Shown in pieces: positions 16,682 through 24,438 of a stretch of DNA of 47,653 nt (the first letter of the stretch is position 1; each line of letters begins with the position of its first letter). The notes beneath the pieces are model-generated. The model searched no databases. It saw nothing but the letters and a program-made list of their open reading frames with translations, and was not told the DNA's origin. Both the position numbers and the translations under genes were made by a program. This stretch comes from an uncultured Sutterella sp. (GTDB lineage: Bacteria > Pseudomonadota > Gammaproteobacteria > Burkholderiales > Burkholderiaceae_F): assembly GCA_905206365.1 (NCBI GenBank), contig CAJLHF010000012.1, positions 1-47,653 on the forward strand. The letters are read 5' to 3'.

Positions 16682-17044
16682 ATGACGCAATCCAAAGCTC
16701 TTTTCGTTTGCGCACTTTTTTCCGGGTCTTGTCGCCGCGACCGACAAAAACACCCGGATTTTCTTCGACAAAGATCCGAAAAGCGGCATCGAGCGCTACA
16801 TCTTCGACCAAGGCGGCACGTCGTCGCGCTACGACTTCCGGATCGTTCGCACGCTCAAAGACGAGCGCGATCTTACGGGTCGCCTCGGTAGCATCGCACA
16901 CCTCAAAGATCGCCTCGAAGACGCTGCTTCGCACGGGAACCGCCGGACGCACGTTTGCAAGGGCGAGAGCATCACGATCCATGAAACCCGCACCACGGCG
17001 GAACCGACGCTCAAAGGCAAGACCTTGACGATCCCCGCTCGTAG
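16682..17044 (+). pseudogene. Frameshifted gene for a small secreted protein
   Basis: From ATG 16682 the frame gives MTQSKALFVCALF, then breaks in a run of six T (about 16720). With one T fewer it continues PGLVAATDKNTRIFFDKD, which completes a Sec signal peptide ending in VAA and leads into a coherent charged domain (IERYIFDQGG, YDFRIVRTLKDE, CKGESITIHETR). A second slip near 17022 (GGCAAG, one A fewer than GGCAAAG) would give KDLDDPRS and a stop at 17042-17044. I do not recognise the family. It is either a decaying gene or has two homopolymer sequencing errors. The rest of 16432-17323 holds tandem hairpins (17071-17124) and no other supported gene. Confidence 0.5.
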
Positions 17045-17070
17045 AAGCGGTCTGCAGCCAGATCTGCCCG

Positions 17071-17124
17071 GCACTGCCGAAGCACTAAGGCAGTGCAAGC
17101 CGAGCCCGATACGACACCGGGCTC
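17071..17124. repeat. Two tandem perfect hairpins
   Basis: GCACTGCC/GGCAGTGC (17071-17078 with 17089-17096) is followed at once by GAGCCCG/CGGGCTC (17102-17108 with 17118-17124). No T-run follows either one. They lie just after the frameshifted gene and may mark its transcript end. Confidence 0.5.
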
Positions 17125-17323
17125 ACCGATCGACTTCTCCGTTCGGCCTTGGTCCTCGAGACCGTACAAACGAGCGGCATCACCCGGCCTCCGCGCGCCT
17201 ATACTCGATCGGGAGAACGTCTTCGACTAGGTCTAGGCTAGACTCGATTCGGTTTGACCCGAGCGTCCGGGCCTGTTCGGGTGTTCTCGGAAAAAATGAT
17301 AAAAGTCCCAAAAGGAGAACGGC

Positions 17324-17581
17324 ATGTCTGCAACGAACGTCCCGAACGTCGAACACACGAACCCCCGAACCTTTCCCGGCGATGATTGCGACCCCGACAT
17401 CGTCGATCTGATTGCGGATTCCGAGGACGAGAAGGATCCGAACGACGTCGACTGTCCCGAAGACGAGGAGGGATTTGCTTCCATGCGGGAACTCTACGAC
17501 GCGCTCGATAACGGCGACGGCGGTCCCGTCTACCTCTCTGACGGTATGTGGCTCTATCCCGACGGATCGATCGAAGATTAA
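17324..17581 (+). CDS. Small acidic protein of unknown function
   Basis: An 85-residue, strongly acidic protein (runs such as DDCDPDIVDLIADSEDEKDPNDVD) ending in GGPVYLSDGMWLYPDGSIED, which looks like a small folded beta element with Trp and Tyr residues. AAAAGGAG lies 7 bases upstream of the ATG, so translation is well supported. I do not recognise the family. It stands alone between the frameshifted gene and the methyltransferase. The acid-rich body could mimic nucleic acid or be a binding partner, but that is only a guess. Confidence 0.7.
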   Translation: MSATNVPNVEHTNPRTFPGDDCDPDIVDLIADSEDEKDPNDVDCPEDEEGFASMRELYDALDNGDGGPVYLSDGMWLYPDGSIED

Positions 17582-17728
17582 GGAAAATGCGGCAGAATGC
17601 GACCTGCGCGATACCGACAATGCGTGCGGGCACGCGCCCTCTCCGCGGAAACGGGTAATCTGTCGGGTACCCGACCGACCCGGCTCGTCTTGAAAACGTT
17701 TTTTTCGAAACTTTTTATAGTCCCGTCA

Positions 17729-18619
17729 ATGACTTCGCACACGCCACGCTCCGCGGCCGAGGCCGCGCTCCTTGAACGGATCTCCGACTACTGGAACCGC
17801 CGCGCCGCGGGTTACGGTCTTTTCACCCGCGACGACATCAACGGCCCCGAAGCCTACCGCTGGACCTGCCACCTTACGAACACGTACCCGCTCTCGGGCC
17901 GTCGGGTGCTCGACGTCGGTACGGGCGGAGGCTTCCTCGCGATCCTCGCCGCCAAAGCGGGAGCCGACGTGACAGCCGTGGACATCTCGGTCGAAATGCT
18001 TCAAGCCGCCAAGGTGAACGCTCAGGCGTCCGGCTGCGAAATTCTCTTCACGCAATCCGCCGCCGATCGCTTGAGTTTCCCCGACGAGTCGTTCGACGTC
18101 GTCATGTGCCGCAACGTCCTCTGGAACATGACCGACCCCGAGGCGGCGGTCGCCGAGTGGGTACGCGTGTTGCGCCCTGGCGGTGCCCTCTTCATCGCGG
18201 ACGGCAACCACTACAATCACCTTGTCGATTCGCGCTTCAAGGCCGTGCGAAACGCGCTCGACGCGGCCCGAAGCCACGATCCCAAGTACCTCGGCGACGT
18301 CGACACGTCGGTGATGGAGCAGATCGCCCGCGACCTCCCCATGACCTCCCGCAACCGACCCGACTGGGAAATCGGCTGCCTCGAATCGCTCGGCCTTTGG
18401 GGCGTCTGCTGCCGCGCGGCCTATCCCGCGGCCGTGCGTCTTGCGGACGGTTGCGAAGAAGTCGTGACGCTCGACTTCATCGTGACGGCTTACAAGCCCG
18501 AACGTCCGTGCGAGGTACCTGCGGATTCGGCGGGCGAAGTCGGAGAACAGTCCGACGGCTCCCCCGATCTTGAACCCGTCCCGACCGATACTGTGACAGG
18601 CGAAAAACACACCGCGTAA
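17729..18619 (+). CDS. Class I SAM-dependent methyltransferase
   Basis: A 296-residue protein with a Rossmann methyltransferase domain at about residues 50-180. Motif I reads VLDVGTGGGFLAILAA, motif II has TAVDISVEMLQAAK, and later motifs include FDVVMCRNVLWNM and WVRVLRPGGALFIADG. The NVLW motif is common in small-molecule methyltransferases of the Methyltransf_11 group. The C-terminal 45 residues are an acidic, disordered-looking tail. The acceptor substrate is not evident. The ATG at 17729 places YWNRRAAGY, a frequent N-terminal motif of this group, about 20 residues in. The next gene follows after about 180 bases. Confidence 0.85.
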   Translation: MTSHTPRSAAEAALLERISDYWNRRAAGYGLFTRDDINGPEAYRWTCHLTNTYPLSGRRVLDVGTGGGFLAILAAKAGADVTAVDISVEMLQAAKVNAQASGCEILFTQSAADRLSFPDESFDVVMCRNVLWNMTDPEAAVAEWVRVLRPGGALFIADGNHYNHLVDSRFKAVRNALDAARSHDPKYLGDVDTSVMEQIARDLPMTSRNRPDWEIGCLESLGLWGVCCRAAYPAAVRLADGCEEVVTLDFIVTAYKPERPCEVPADSAGEVGEQSDGSPDLEPVPTDTVTGEKHTA

Positions 18620-18801
18620 CGCTCGGCTTTCCGAGTACGGAAGACATAGCCGGAAGAACCCGGACGAACGATTGCTCGCCCGGGACTGTCGTCCCGACCT
18701 CTTTCCGCCCCCGTCCGAACTTCTCTCGGACCTCGATCCGATGCGCGATCACCGCGACTTTCCGCCGACGCACGTCCTCGAAAACGATCCGGCAGGAACG
18801 C

Positions 18802-19449
18802 GTGAACGTACGCATCGAAACCCGCTCGCCACACGACTCTGTTGCCATGCCCCCTACCGAACGCAATCCTCGAAACACCCCGAAGGTTGAAACCGCCGAT
18901 GCGTACGAAGCAACGCAAACGGCTGAAACAACGGAAACGACCGAGCCCGTTGACTCGACGCCGGCGCTCGTCCCCGATCCCCTTTCGCGCTCCAAGCGTC
19001 TTTGCGCCGCAGCCCGCACGACCGTGCTCTCGGGTCTCATTGCTGGCGGCTCGGCGGGATTCGGAGTACGGGTTCTCGAGTCCCCCGGTCTCCTCGAGAC
19101 GGGGGCCGTGGCGGCGGTCCTTTTCGTGCTCGGCGCGGGAGTGGTGCGGGAAGAAGCCGGGAAGCTCGCGGCGGAAGGTTTCGACCGTGCGCGTCGCGCG
19201 ATCCTCGTTTCGGGAGCGCCCGTCTTTCTCGTCGTTTTCGCATTGGCGTTCGCGCTTTCCCTTCTGAGGCCCGAAAGCCTCTCGGTCCTCCCCGCCTTGG
19301 GCGGATTGAAGCCTTCGGAGAACACGGTGCTCGCGCTCGACCTGCTGATTCCCCTTGCCCTCCTCGGCACGATCGCCGATCGGGCGGCCGCAGGCCTCTT
19401 TCTTCGGGTTTTCGGGCTGCCGGACGATTCGAACGGTTCGGACGCCTGA
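18802..19449 (+). CDS. Hypothetical membrane protein
   Basis: A protein of 215 residues from a GTG start that has AGGA five bases upstream; an ATG at 18847 is also in frame but lacks a ribosome binding site. The N-terminal 70 residues are polar and Thr/Glu-rich. The remainder has about four membrane helices (LSGLIAGGSAGFGVRVL, TGAVAAVLFVLGAGVV, AILVSGAPVFLVVFALAFALSLL, TVLALDLLIPLALLGTIA). I do not recognise the family, and there is no neighbour that suggests a job. A strong terminator follows. Confidence 0.6.
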   Translation: MNVRIETRSPHDSVAMPPTERNPRNTPKVETADAYEATQTAETTETTEPVDSTPALVPDPLSRSKRLCAAARTTVLSGLIAGGSAGFGVRVLESPGLLETGAVAAVLFVLGAGVVREEAGKLAAEGFDRARRAILVSGAPVFLVVFALAFALSLLRPESLSVLPALGGLKPSENTVLALDLLIPLALLGTIADRAAAGLFLRVFGLPDDSNGSDA

Positions 19450-19499
19450 CGGCGAACGCCCGATGCGTGTTTGGGCATCGCGAACCGGAAGAAACGACG

Positions 19500-19548
19500 A
19501 ACGGCCGCTTCCCGGAGGCACCCTCCGAAAAGCGGCCGTTTGTTTTTC
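19500..19548 (+). terminator. Rho-independent terminator
   Basis: AACGGCCGCTT pairs with AAGCGGCCGTT (11 bp), with a further CCGGAGG/CCTCCG pairing inside, followed by TGTTTTT. It closes the transcript of the membrane protein gene. Confidence 0.85.
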
Positions 19549-19639
19549 CTGAAAACGCTCGATCGTCGAACGGCACGCGCCCCGAGGGTCACCGCACGAT
19601 TCGCGCGCCCTCGGGTTTCATGCGTTTGAGTCGAAACCG

Positions 19640-21145
19640 TCAGTCCTTCTTGCTACGGTTGGCAAAGAAGTTGGCGTCTTCGATGTCCTTCGTGCGGATC
19701 GTGAAGACCTGATTCGTGAGGTCTTCCGCAAGGGCTTCGGCCTTGGCCATGATGCCGTGGTTGAAGTCTTCGAGCATGGCGTCCGCCTTCTTCGCATCCT
19801 GCTTGAAGACCTTGACGTACTCGGCTTCGAAGGCCTTCTGGGCTTCGGCCGTCTGACGTTCGAAGTCGGCGTAGGCCTTCTGCACCACGCCGTGGAGCTT
19901 CGGATAGTCGGTCATGACAAGGGTCTGGAGCTTGCGGTACTTCCAGTAGAGCGATTCGCTGTCGGCCTTGTCCGTCCCCTGACCGTAGTGGGCGGGATAA
20001 GCGTTGAGGCCGTGGTAGTACGGCACGAAGACCGAGAGATCCGCCATGCCCATGGCGACGTACGTGACGGCGCCGATTTCATCCGGAAGCCACGGACGCA
20101 CCTGCATCACGTGCGCTTCGTACGTACGGAAGACGCTGATCGGACGGTACGGTTCGTCGCCGCGCAGACCCTTCGTGTACGGGTCGTGCGACTGAAGTTC
20201 GCCCGTCTGATAGTGGTCGCGCATGATCGCCTTCAGGTCGTCGACCGTGATCTTCTTTTCGGGCTTCAGATAGACGGGGAAGTTCCGGCCGTCGCCCACC
20301 TTCTGCTCGAGCGAGGGATTGAGCATCTTCTGGATCTGCCAGACGCGCGGGTCGTTGTAATCGCGGTCGCGTTCGTCGTCGCGGGTGTAGGCCTTCGAGA
20401 AGTTGAATTCGCCGTCCTTCTTCGGATCGTAGAAGCCGTTTTCGGTCGCCCACTGAACGAGGTTCTTCGAGGCGAGGAAGTCGGGGCTCTTCGGATCGTA
20501 CGCCTGGAGACGGCCCTGATTGCCGGAAGCGAAGTAGGTGTCCTTCGGCGTACGTTGGGCGAGCCACTGGTGGCCCGTGCCGGTTTCGAGGTACCAGATT
20601 TCCTTGTCGTCGACGAACGCCACGCCGAAGCCTTCGCCCGCACCGGTCGTTTCGATGATCGAGCCGAGGATTTCGACGGCTTCGCGCGCGGTCTTGGCGC
20701 GAGGCAGCAGGACGTCGAGAATATCGTCTTCCGTGATGCCGGTCTTTTCGTTGTACGGGTCGAGCTTCAGGGCGTCGTCACGCGCGAAGATCGATTCGGT
20801 ACCCGAAATACCGACGCCCGCGTCGTTGAAACCCGTCGCGCCGTGGAGCTGCGTCTTCCAGTTCGGCACCGTCGTGTAGCCCATCGCCTGTTCGGGCTGC
20901 GGGTACGAGAAGTCGGTCGCGCCCTTGTAGTCCTGGGTACGGTACATGTCACCCTTCTTGTAGGTGCGCGCCGGGTGCTTGACCATGTGCTGCGCCTTCA
21001 TCGCCGAACTGTCGGCGCTGCGGGCGATGAGGAACGACCCGTCGGCGGAAGCTCCTTCACCCACCACCACGGTGGTGCAGGCAAGCGCGGAACCGGCGAT
21101 CGCCATCGAAAGCGCGGCGGCCAAGATCGAGGTACGGAATTGCAT
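19640..21145 (-). CDS. C69 family dipeptidase (PepD-like), secreted
   Basis: A 501-residue N-terminal nucleophile hydrolase. A Sec signal peptide (MQFRTSILAAALSMAIAGSALA) is followed directly by Cys 23 in CTTVVVGEGASADGSFLIARSAD, so removal of the signal would expose the catalytic Cys of family C69. Conserved blocks include GFNDAGVGISGTES, GEGFGVAFVDDKEIWYLETGTGHQW and ASGNQGRL. It should hydrolyse dipeptides in the periplasm. AAAAGGAG precedes the ATG. It is transcribed alone. In gut Burkholderiales such secreted dipeptidases fit an amino-acid-based metabolism; that role is an inference. Confidence 0.92.
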   Translation of the reverse strand: MQFRTSILAAALSMAIAGSALACTTVVVGEGASADGSFLIARSADSSAMKAQHMVKHPARTYKKGDMYRTQDYKGATDFSYPQPEQAMGYTTVPNWKTQLHGATGFNDAGVGISGTESIFARDDALKLDPYNEKTGITEDDILDVLLPRAKTAREAVEILGSIIETTGAGEGFGVAFVDDKEIWYLETGTGHQWLAQRTPKDTYFASGNQGRLQAYDPKSPDFLASKNLVQWATENGFYDPKKDGEFNFSKAYTRDDERDRDYNDPRVWQIQKMLNPSLEQKVGDGRNFPVYLKPEKKITVDDLKAIMRDHYQTGELQSHDPYTKGLRGDEPYRPISVFRTYEAHVMQVRPWLPDEIGAVTYVAMGMADLSVFVPYYHGLNAYPAHYGQGTDKADSESLYWKYRKLQTLVMTDYPKLHGVVQKAYADFERQTAEAQKAFEAEYVKVFKQDAKKADAMLEDFNHGIMAKAEALAEDLTNQVFTIRTKDIEDANFFANRSKKD

Positions 21146-21388
21146 ACAAAGCTCCTTTTAGAAATGCGGTCATCGGTCCGAGATTCCGACGCTCGGCATG
21201 CTTCGCAGTCAGGGAAGCCGGGAGAAAGTCCTTTGGTCTGGAGAACTTCGCCCCGAAAAAGGGAACGTCGCGTCGGTTCGGCCGACCCCCGATATAGTGC
21301 CTATCACCTAAGACAAATGTTAGAGGAGAAACCCGAGGTCATCGGTCGGTTTCGGGAAAACGCGGGCGTTTCTCGCCGGAGATGAGAT
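21146..21388. other. Gene-free upstream region of the C69 dipeptidase
   Basis: About 240 bases between the dipeptidase start and the porin relic's terminator. No coding sequence is supported. An AT-richer stretch around 21290-21325 probably holds the dipeptidase promoter, but I could not fit a clean -35/-10 pair. Confidence 0.4.
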
Positions 21389-21418
21389 AAAAAAAGGGAG
21401 GCTTCGCAAGAGGTCTCC
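21389..21418 (-). terminator. Terminator of the former porin gene
   Basis: On the minus strand GGGAG...CTCCC encloses CTT-GCG-AAG and is followed by TTTTTTT. It lies about 75 bases after the porin relic's stop codon and supports that relic having been the 3' end of a real gene. Confidence 0.75.
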
Positions 21419-21493
21419 CCGGGAGACCCGACCCGGTCACGCACGACGCGCGTTCGGGTACGGGAAGTTCGAACCGTTTGGAACATTCGAAAA

Positions 21494-21634
21494 TCAGAAG
21501 CGATGGATCATGCCCGCGAAGAGTTCATAGGCCGCCGGATCAAGCGTGTCGGCACCCGCATGGATCTTGCCGAGCGTGCCGTAGACGTAGGAACCGCCCG
21601 TGTAGACGGTCGTACGCTTGCTGATATCGCACGT
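21494..21634 (-). pseudogene. C-terminal fragment of an outer membrane porin
   Basis: The last 46 or so codons of a trimeric porin: ISKRTTVYTGGSYVYG (a beta strand after the typical LSKRT), then YELFAGMIHRF and stop. The final Phe with an aromatic/hydrophobic alternating strand is the outer membrane assembly signal of Gram-negative porins, and Burkholderiales porins commonly end in GMRHRF. The reading frame runs straight into the right end of the TnpB relic at about 21634, and no porin sequence is found on the far side. The rest of the gene was therefore lost, not merely interrupted. Confidence 0.75.
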
Positions 21635-21651
21635 TTGACATCCTTTCCGCC

Positions 21652-21921
21652 CTAAAGGACGGAGACGTTTCGGCTCTGCCCGACCCTGAGAATGTTTATG
21701 GCGCCGACTCGGTCTGCGTTGTCCTTGTAGCCGCGTTTGACGCAAAGGAGTTTGAAAGTCGGATCCTTCTCGCGGCACTTCTGGTTCCAAGCAAGCCCAT
21801 GGTTGTAGACAAAACGAGCGCAACCGCAGGAACGCGAGAACTTGCGGCAATACGCCCCGTCGGGCTTGAGTTTGAAAATAAAGGCTTTATGACGCAGGAC
21901 CATGATTTTTGTTATAGGCAT
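21652..21921 (-). pseudogene. tnpB: Internally deleted tnpB of an IS200/IS605-type element
   Basis: An 89-codon frame fuses the N-terminus of TnpB (MVLRHKAFIFKLKPDG, then SRSCGCARFVYNHGLAWNQK) directly to its C-terminal tail (RGYKDNADRVGAINILRVG). TnpB normally has about 370-430 residues, so the RuvC core and most of the zinc finger are deleted while the frame stays open. The stop codon lies in the terminal hairpin (CTCCGTCC...GGGCGGAAAGG), followed by GGATGTCAA, the same end as at window position 1-54. The element spans roughly 21634-21990; I cannot place its left end. It cannot be active by itself. Confidence 0.8.
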
Positions 21922-22026
21922 CAGTCCGCACTTCGTTCGGGTGCCTTGAACAGCAGGGCTTTACGGCACGTCGAATAAGGGTATTGTCCATGCGACCGAT
22001 ATCGGCTCGCTCGCGTCTCACGGCTC

Positions 22027-23358
22027 TTACACAAACCCGAGCATCGCCGCCTGTGCTTTTGGGGGAAGTCCCGGTCCGAAACGCGCATCCTCTTTGGCCC
22101 AGGCGCAGAGACTCGCGTCGAGTCGCCAGTCGGCCTCGCGGAATGCGCCCTCACCGAAAACATCGAGCACTTTGCGCGCGGGCCACAAGTCGACGAGCCC
22201 GATGCGGTAGTCCTCGAAAAAGCGTTCGCCCCCGAGGGCGATCCCTTGCGTGAAGCCCGAGGGCGGTATGCGACTTTCGGGTCGTGCGACGGTTTCGGGC
22301 ATGACGAGTTCGTGTTTGGCCCAGGCGAAAATACGAATCGTCGAATTCCCGACGTCTTTCGAATCGTAGGCGCGCGTCTTCGAGACGGCCGTCTGCCCGA
22401 GCATGCGGGGAAGCTTGTCGGTCGGAAAAGGAAGTTCGACGCTTTCGTACTTGACCCGATTCGGCTTCACGCCCTGCCGCTCCGCCAGAGCGTCGTTTTC
22501 CTCCTTCCAAGTCCAGAGGAGCTCCCGATAATCGGGCTTTACCCAATCGCCGAGTCCCCAACCGCCGAGAAACGCGGGGTTTTTCTCCGTGCGCGCGTTG
22601 CGGCGCGAAATCGGACGGTCACGCTCGTAAAAGGCCGAGAGTTTTTCGTCTCTCAATTCGAGGAACCGCTGTCGCAGCGCCTCGGGCCGCTGAGCCAACA
22701 TCGACACGGGAACGAGCACCTGCTGCACCGACGTCCGAAGCCGACGCGCGAACCACGCATGAAGGTCTTCCGGGTCGAAGAGCATGCGGGCATTCCGCGC
22801 GGTTTTTCCGAGGGCGGCCGCCGCCTCGGGCCAGCGCCTCGCCACTTCGGCCGTATTGAGGATGAAGGGCACTTCGAGCATCGCCGTCTTCGAAAAGAGC
22901 CACCGCGTCCAGGGAAAGACCTGCAAACAGTCGAGCGTACTCCACGTGTGATGACGAAGATAGTCGCCGAGCACTTCGACGCCCGGCACGATGATGACTC
23001 CGGGGAAACGCTCCTTGAGCGCTTCGGTTTTGGCACGGTAGTCGGCCGCTCGCGATCCGGCGCGGCCGATTTCGGCGGCATCGTCGTCCCCATAGAAGTC
23101 GGCCTCATCGGGAAGCGTGTCGGGAATCGACGCTTCGGCCTTCCCTACGCCCCTCTCTGCGACCGACGCTATCGAGGCCGTACCGGCCGGGGAAAAGGAG
23201 CGGTCGGGCACCCCTTTGTTTACAACTCTCCCCCTGCCTGTTTCGGCCCCTGCGGCTTCGGATGTCGAGCCCGGAGACGATATCGGGGACGGAGTCGAGA
23301 TCGGCGCCCCACCGGTTGGAGACAAATCGATGCGTGAGTTGGGTTTGAGGCGTGCCAT
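22027..23358 (-). CDS. Protein of unknown function
   Basis: A 443-residue protein that I do not recognise. The first 100 residues are Pro/Ser/Gly-rich and probably disordered; the rest is a soluble, Trp- and Arg-rich domain (DYLRHHTWSTLDCLQVFPWTRW, YRELLWTWKEEND, DWRLDASLCAWAKED). No signal peptide or membrane helix is evident. I chose the ATG of MARLKPNSRID because a good extended -10 element lies at 23391-23398, which would place the transcript start next to the earlier in-frame ATG at 23388. The gene lies beside the TnpB/porin relics and may belong to a transferred segment. Confidence 0.65.
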   Translation of the reverse strand: MARLKPNSRIDLSPTGGAPISTPSPISSPGSTSEAAGAETGRGRVVNKGVPDRSFSPAGTASIASVAERGVGKAEASIPDTLPDEADFYGDDDAAEIGRAGSRAADYRAKTEALKERFPGVIIVPGVEVLGDYLRHHTWSTLDCLQVFPWTRWLFSKTAMLEVPFILNTAEVARRWPEAAAALGKTARNARMLFDPEDLHAWFARRLRTSVQQVLVPVSMLAQRPEALRQRFLELRDEKLSAFYERDRPISRRNARTEKNPAFLGGWGLGDWVKPDYRELLWTWKEENDALAERQGVKPNRVKYESVELPFPTDKLPRMLGQTAVSKTRAYDSKDVGNSTIRIFAWAKHELVMPETVARPESRIPPSGFTQGIALGGERFFEDYRIGLVDLWPARKVLDVFGEGAFREADWRLDASLCAWAKEDARFGPGLPPKAQAAMLGFV

Positions 23359-23390
23359 CGGGAATTTTTCGAATACCAATACAAACATCG

Positions 23391-23398
23391 ATTATACA
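23391..23398 (-). promoter_or_regulatory. Extended -10 promoter element
   Basis: On the minus strand TGTATAAT forms an extended -10 hexamer in an AT-rich island. The -35 position is poor (TTTCTT), which is tolerated with a TG-extended -10. It would drive the unknown protein gene at 22027-23358 with a leader of about 25 bases. Confidence 0.5.
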
Positions 23399-23532
23399 GT
23401 TCAAATGCATAGCAAGAAACGCGCTCCCAATGCGATGCAACCCTCGGACGTTGCTCCCGCGGCCGAACGACAGTGCGGGAGCGCGTATCGGAAAGACGGC
23501 TGAAGTGTTGTAGGTCTACCGTTGGCTTCCGG

Positions 23533-24249
23533 TCAAGGCTTCGCGCACTCCTTGACGAACTCGTCGAAAAGGCGTGCCGCTTCGTTCCGTCGGGCGCTCA
23601 AGCGTTCGGGATGCCATTGGACGGCAATGACAAAGCGCTTCTCCGACGACTCGAACCCTTCGAGCACGTCGTCCTCGACCGAATAGGCCGCGGGCACGAA
23701 AACGGAGGCGAGCATCTTCACGGCCTGGTGGTGGAGCGAATTGACGCCGAGTTGCGTACCCGACCATTCGGAAATCCGAGTGCCCGGTACCGTCCGGACC
23801 TCGTGCACGCAATGGAATTCGGCATCGCTTCGCGAATGGCGCTTGGGCGGAAGACCGAGTTGCGAGGGGATGTCCTGATAGAGCGTTCCGCCGAAGGCGA
23901 CGTTGAGAATCTGCGCCCCTCGGCAAATGGCAAGGATCGGAAGGTCCTTTTCCCAGGCCTTGCGAATGAGATGAAGTTCGAGTTCGTCCCGCTCCGTCTC
24001 CACGGGGCCGCACGCGGAAAGCGGAATCTCGCCGTAGAGCCTCGGGTCGACGTCGGCACCACCCGTGAGCAAGAGTCCGTCGAGTTGTTCGAACAAGCCG
24101 TCGAGCACGATCTCTTCGGCAAAAGGAAGAACGAGCGGCACGCCGCCCGCGGCGCGGATGCTCTCTTCGTACCCGGCTCGCGTTCCGACAACGCCCGCCT
24201 CGCGAAAACGGGCGGGCGTGAGGCCGATCAAGGGTTTTCCTGCGATCAT
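23533..24249 (-). CDS. Gamma-glutamyl-gamma-aminobutyrate hydrolase-like protein (peptidase C26)
   Basis: A 238-residue class I glutamine amidotransferase-fold hydrolase. The nucleophile is Cys 109 in ILAICRGAQILN, and the rest of the triad is His 213 and Glu 215 in QWHPE. The early segment LIGLTP and the GLLLTGGADVDPRLYGE loop are typical of the PuuD/C26 family, which cleaves gamma-glutamyl bonds, for example in putrescine breakdown. No other puu genes are nearby, so the substrate could differ. The ATG at 24249 is preceded by GGAGA and is the start that fits the domain. It is divergent from the WYL regulator. Confidence 0.88.
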   Translation of the reverse strand: MIAGKPLIGLTPARFREAGVVGTRAGYEESIRAAGGVPLVLPFAEEIVLDGLFEQLDGLLLTGGADVDPRLYGEIPLSACGPVETERDELELHLIRKAWEKDLPILAICRGAQILNVAFGGTLYQDIPSQLGLPPKRHSRSDAEFHCVHEVRTVPGTRISEWSGTQLGVNSLHHQAVKMLASVFVPAAYSVEDDVLEGFESSEKRFVIAVQWHPERLSARRNEAARLFDEFVKECAKP

Positions 24250-24438
24250 GGTGGTTTCTCCGGTGCGTTCTCGGCCGACGAGAGGAACGTCGGTCGAAGA
24301 TTTTGAAGATGGGACTTCGGAAAGTATGCGCCATCGGCGCGGGTTGCGAGGGGATGCAACGAAATTCACCGAATCGCGGCTCCCGCGCGAGCCGTCTACA
24401 ATAGGTTTTTACTCGACCTTTTCCCGGAGGCTTTCCCG

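Noticed and set aside
19757..21385. Long plus-strand open frame opposite the C69 dipeptidase
   Set aside because: It mirrors codon periodicity of the dipeptidase in GC-rich DNA and shows no recognisable domain.
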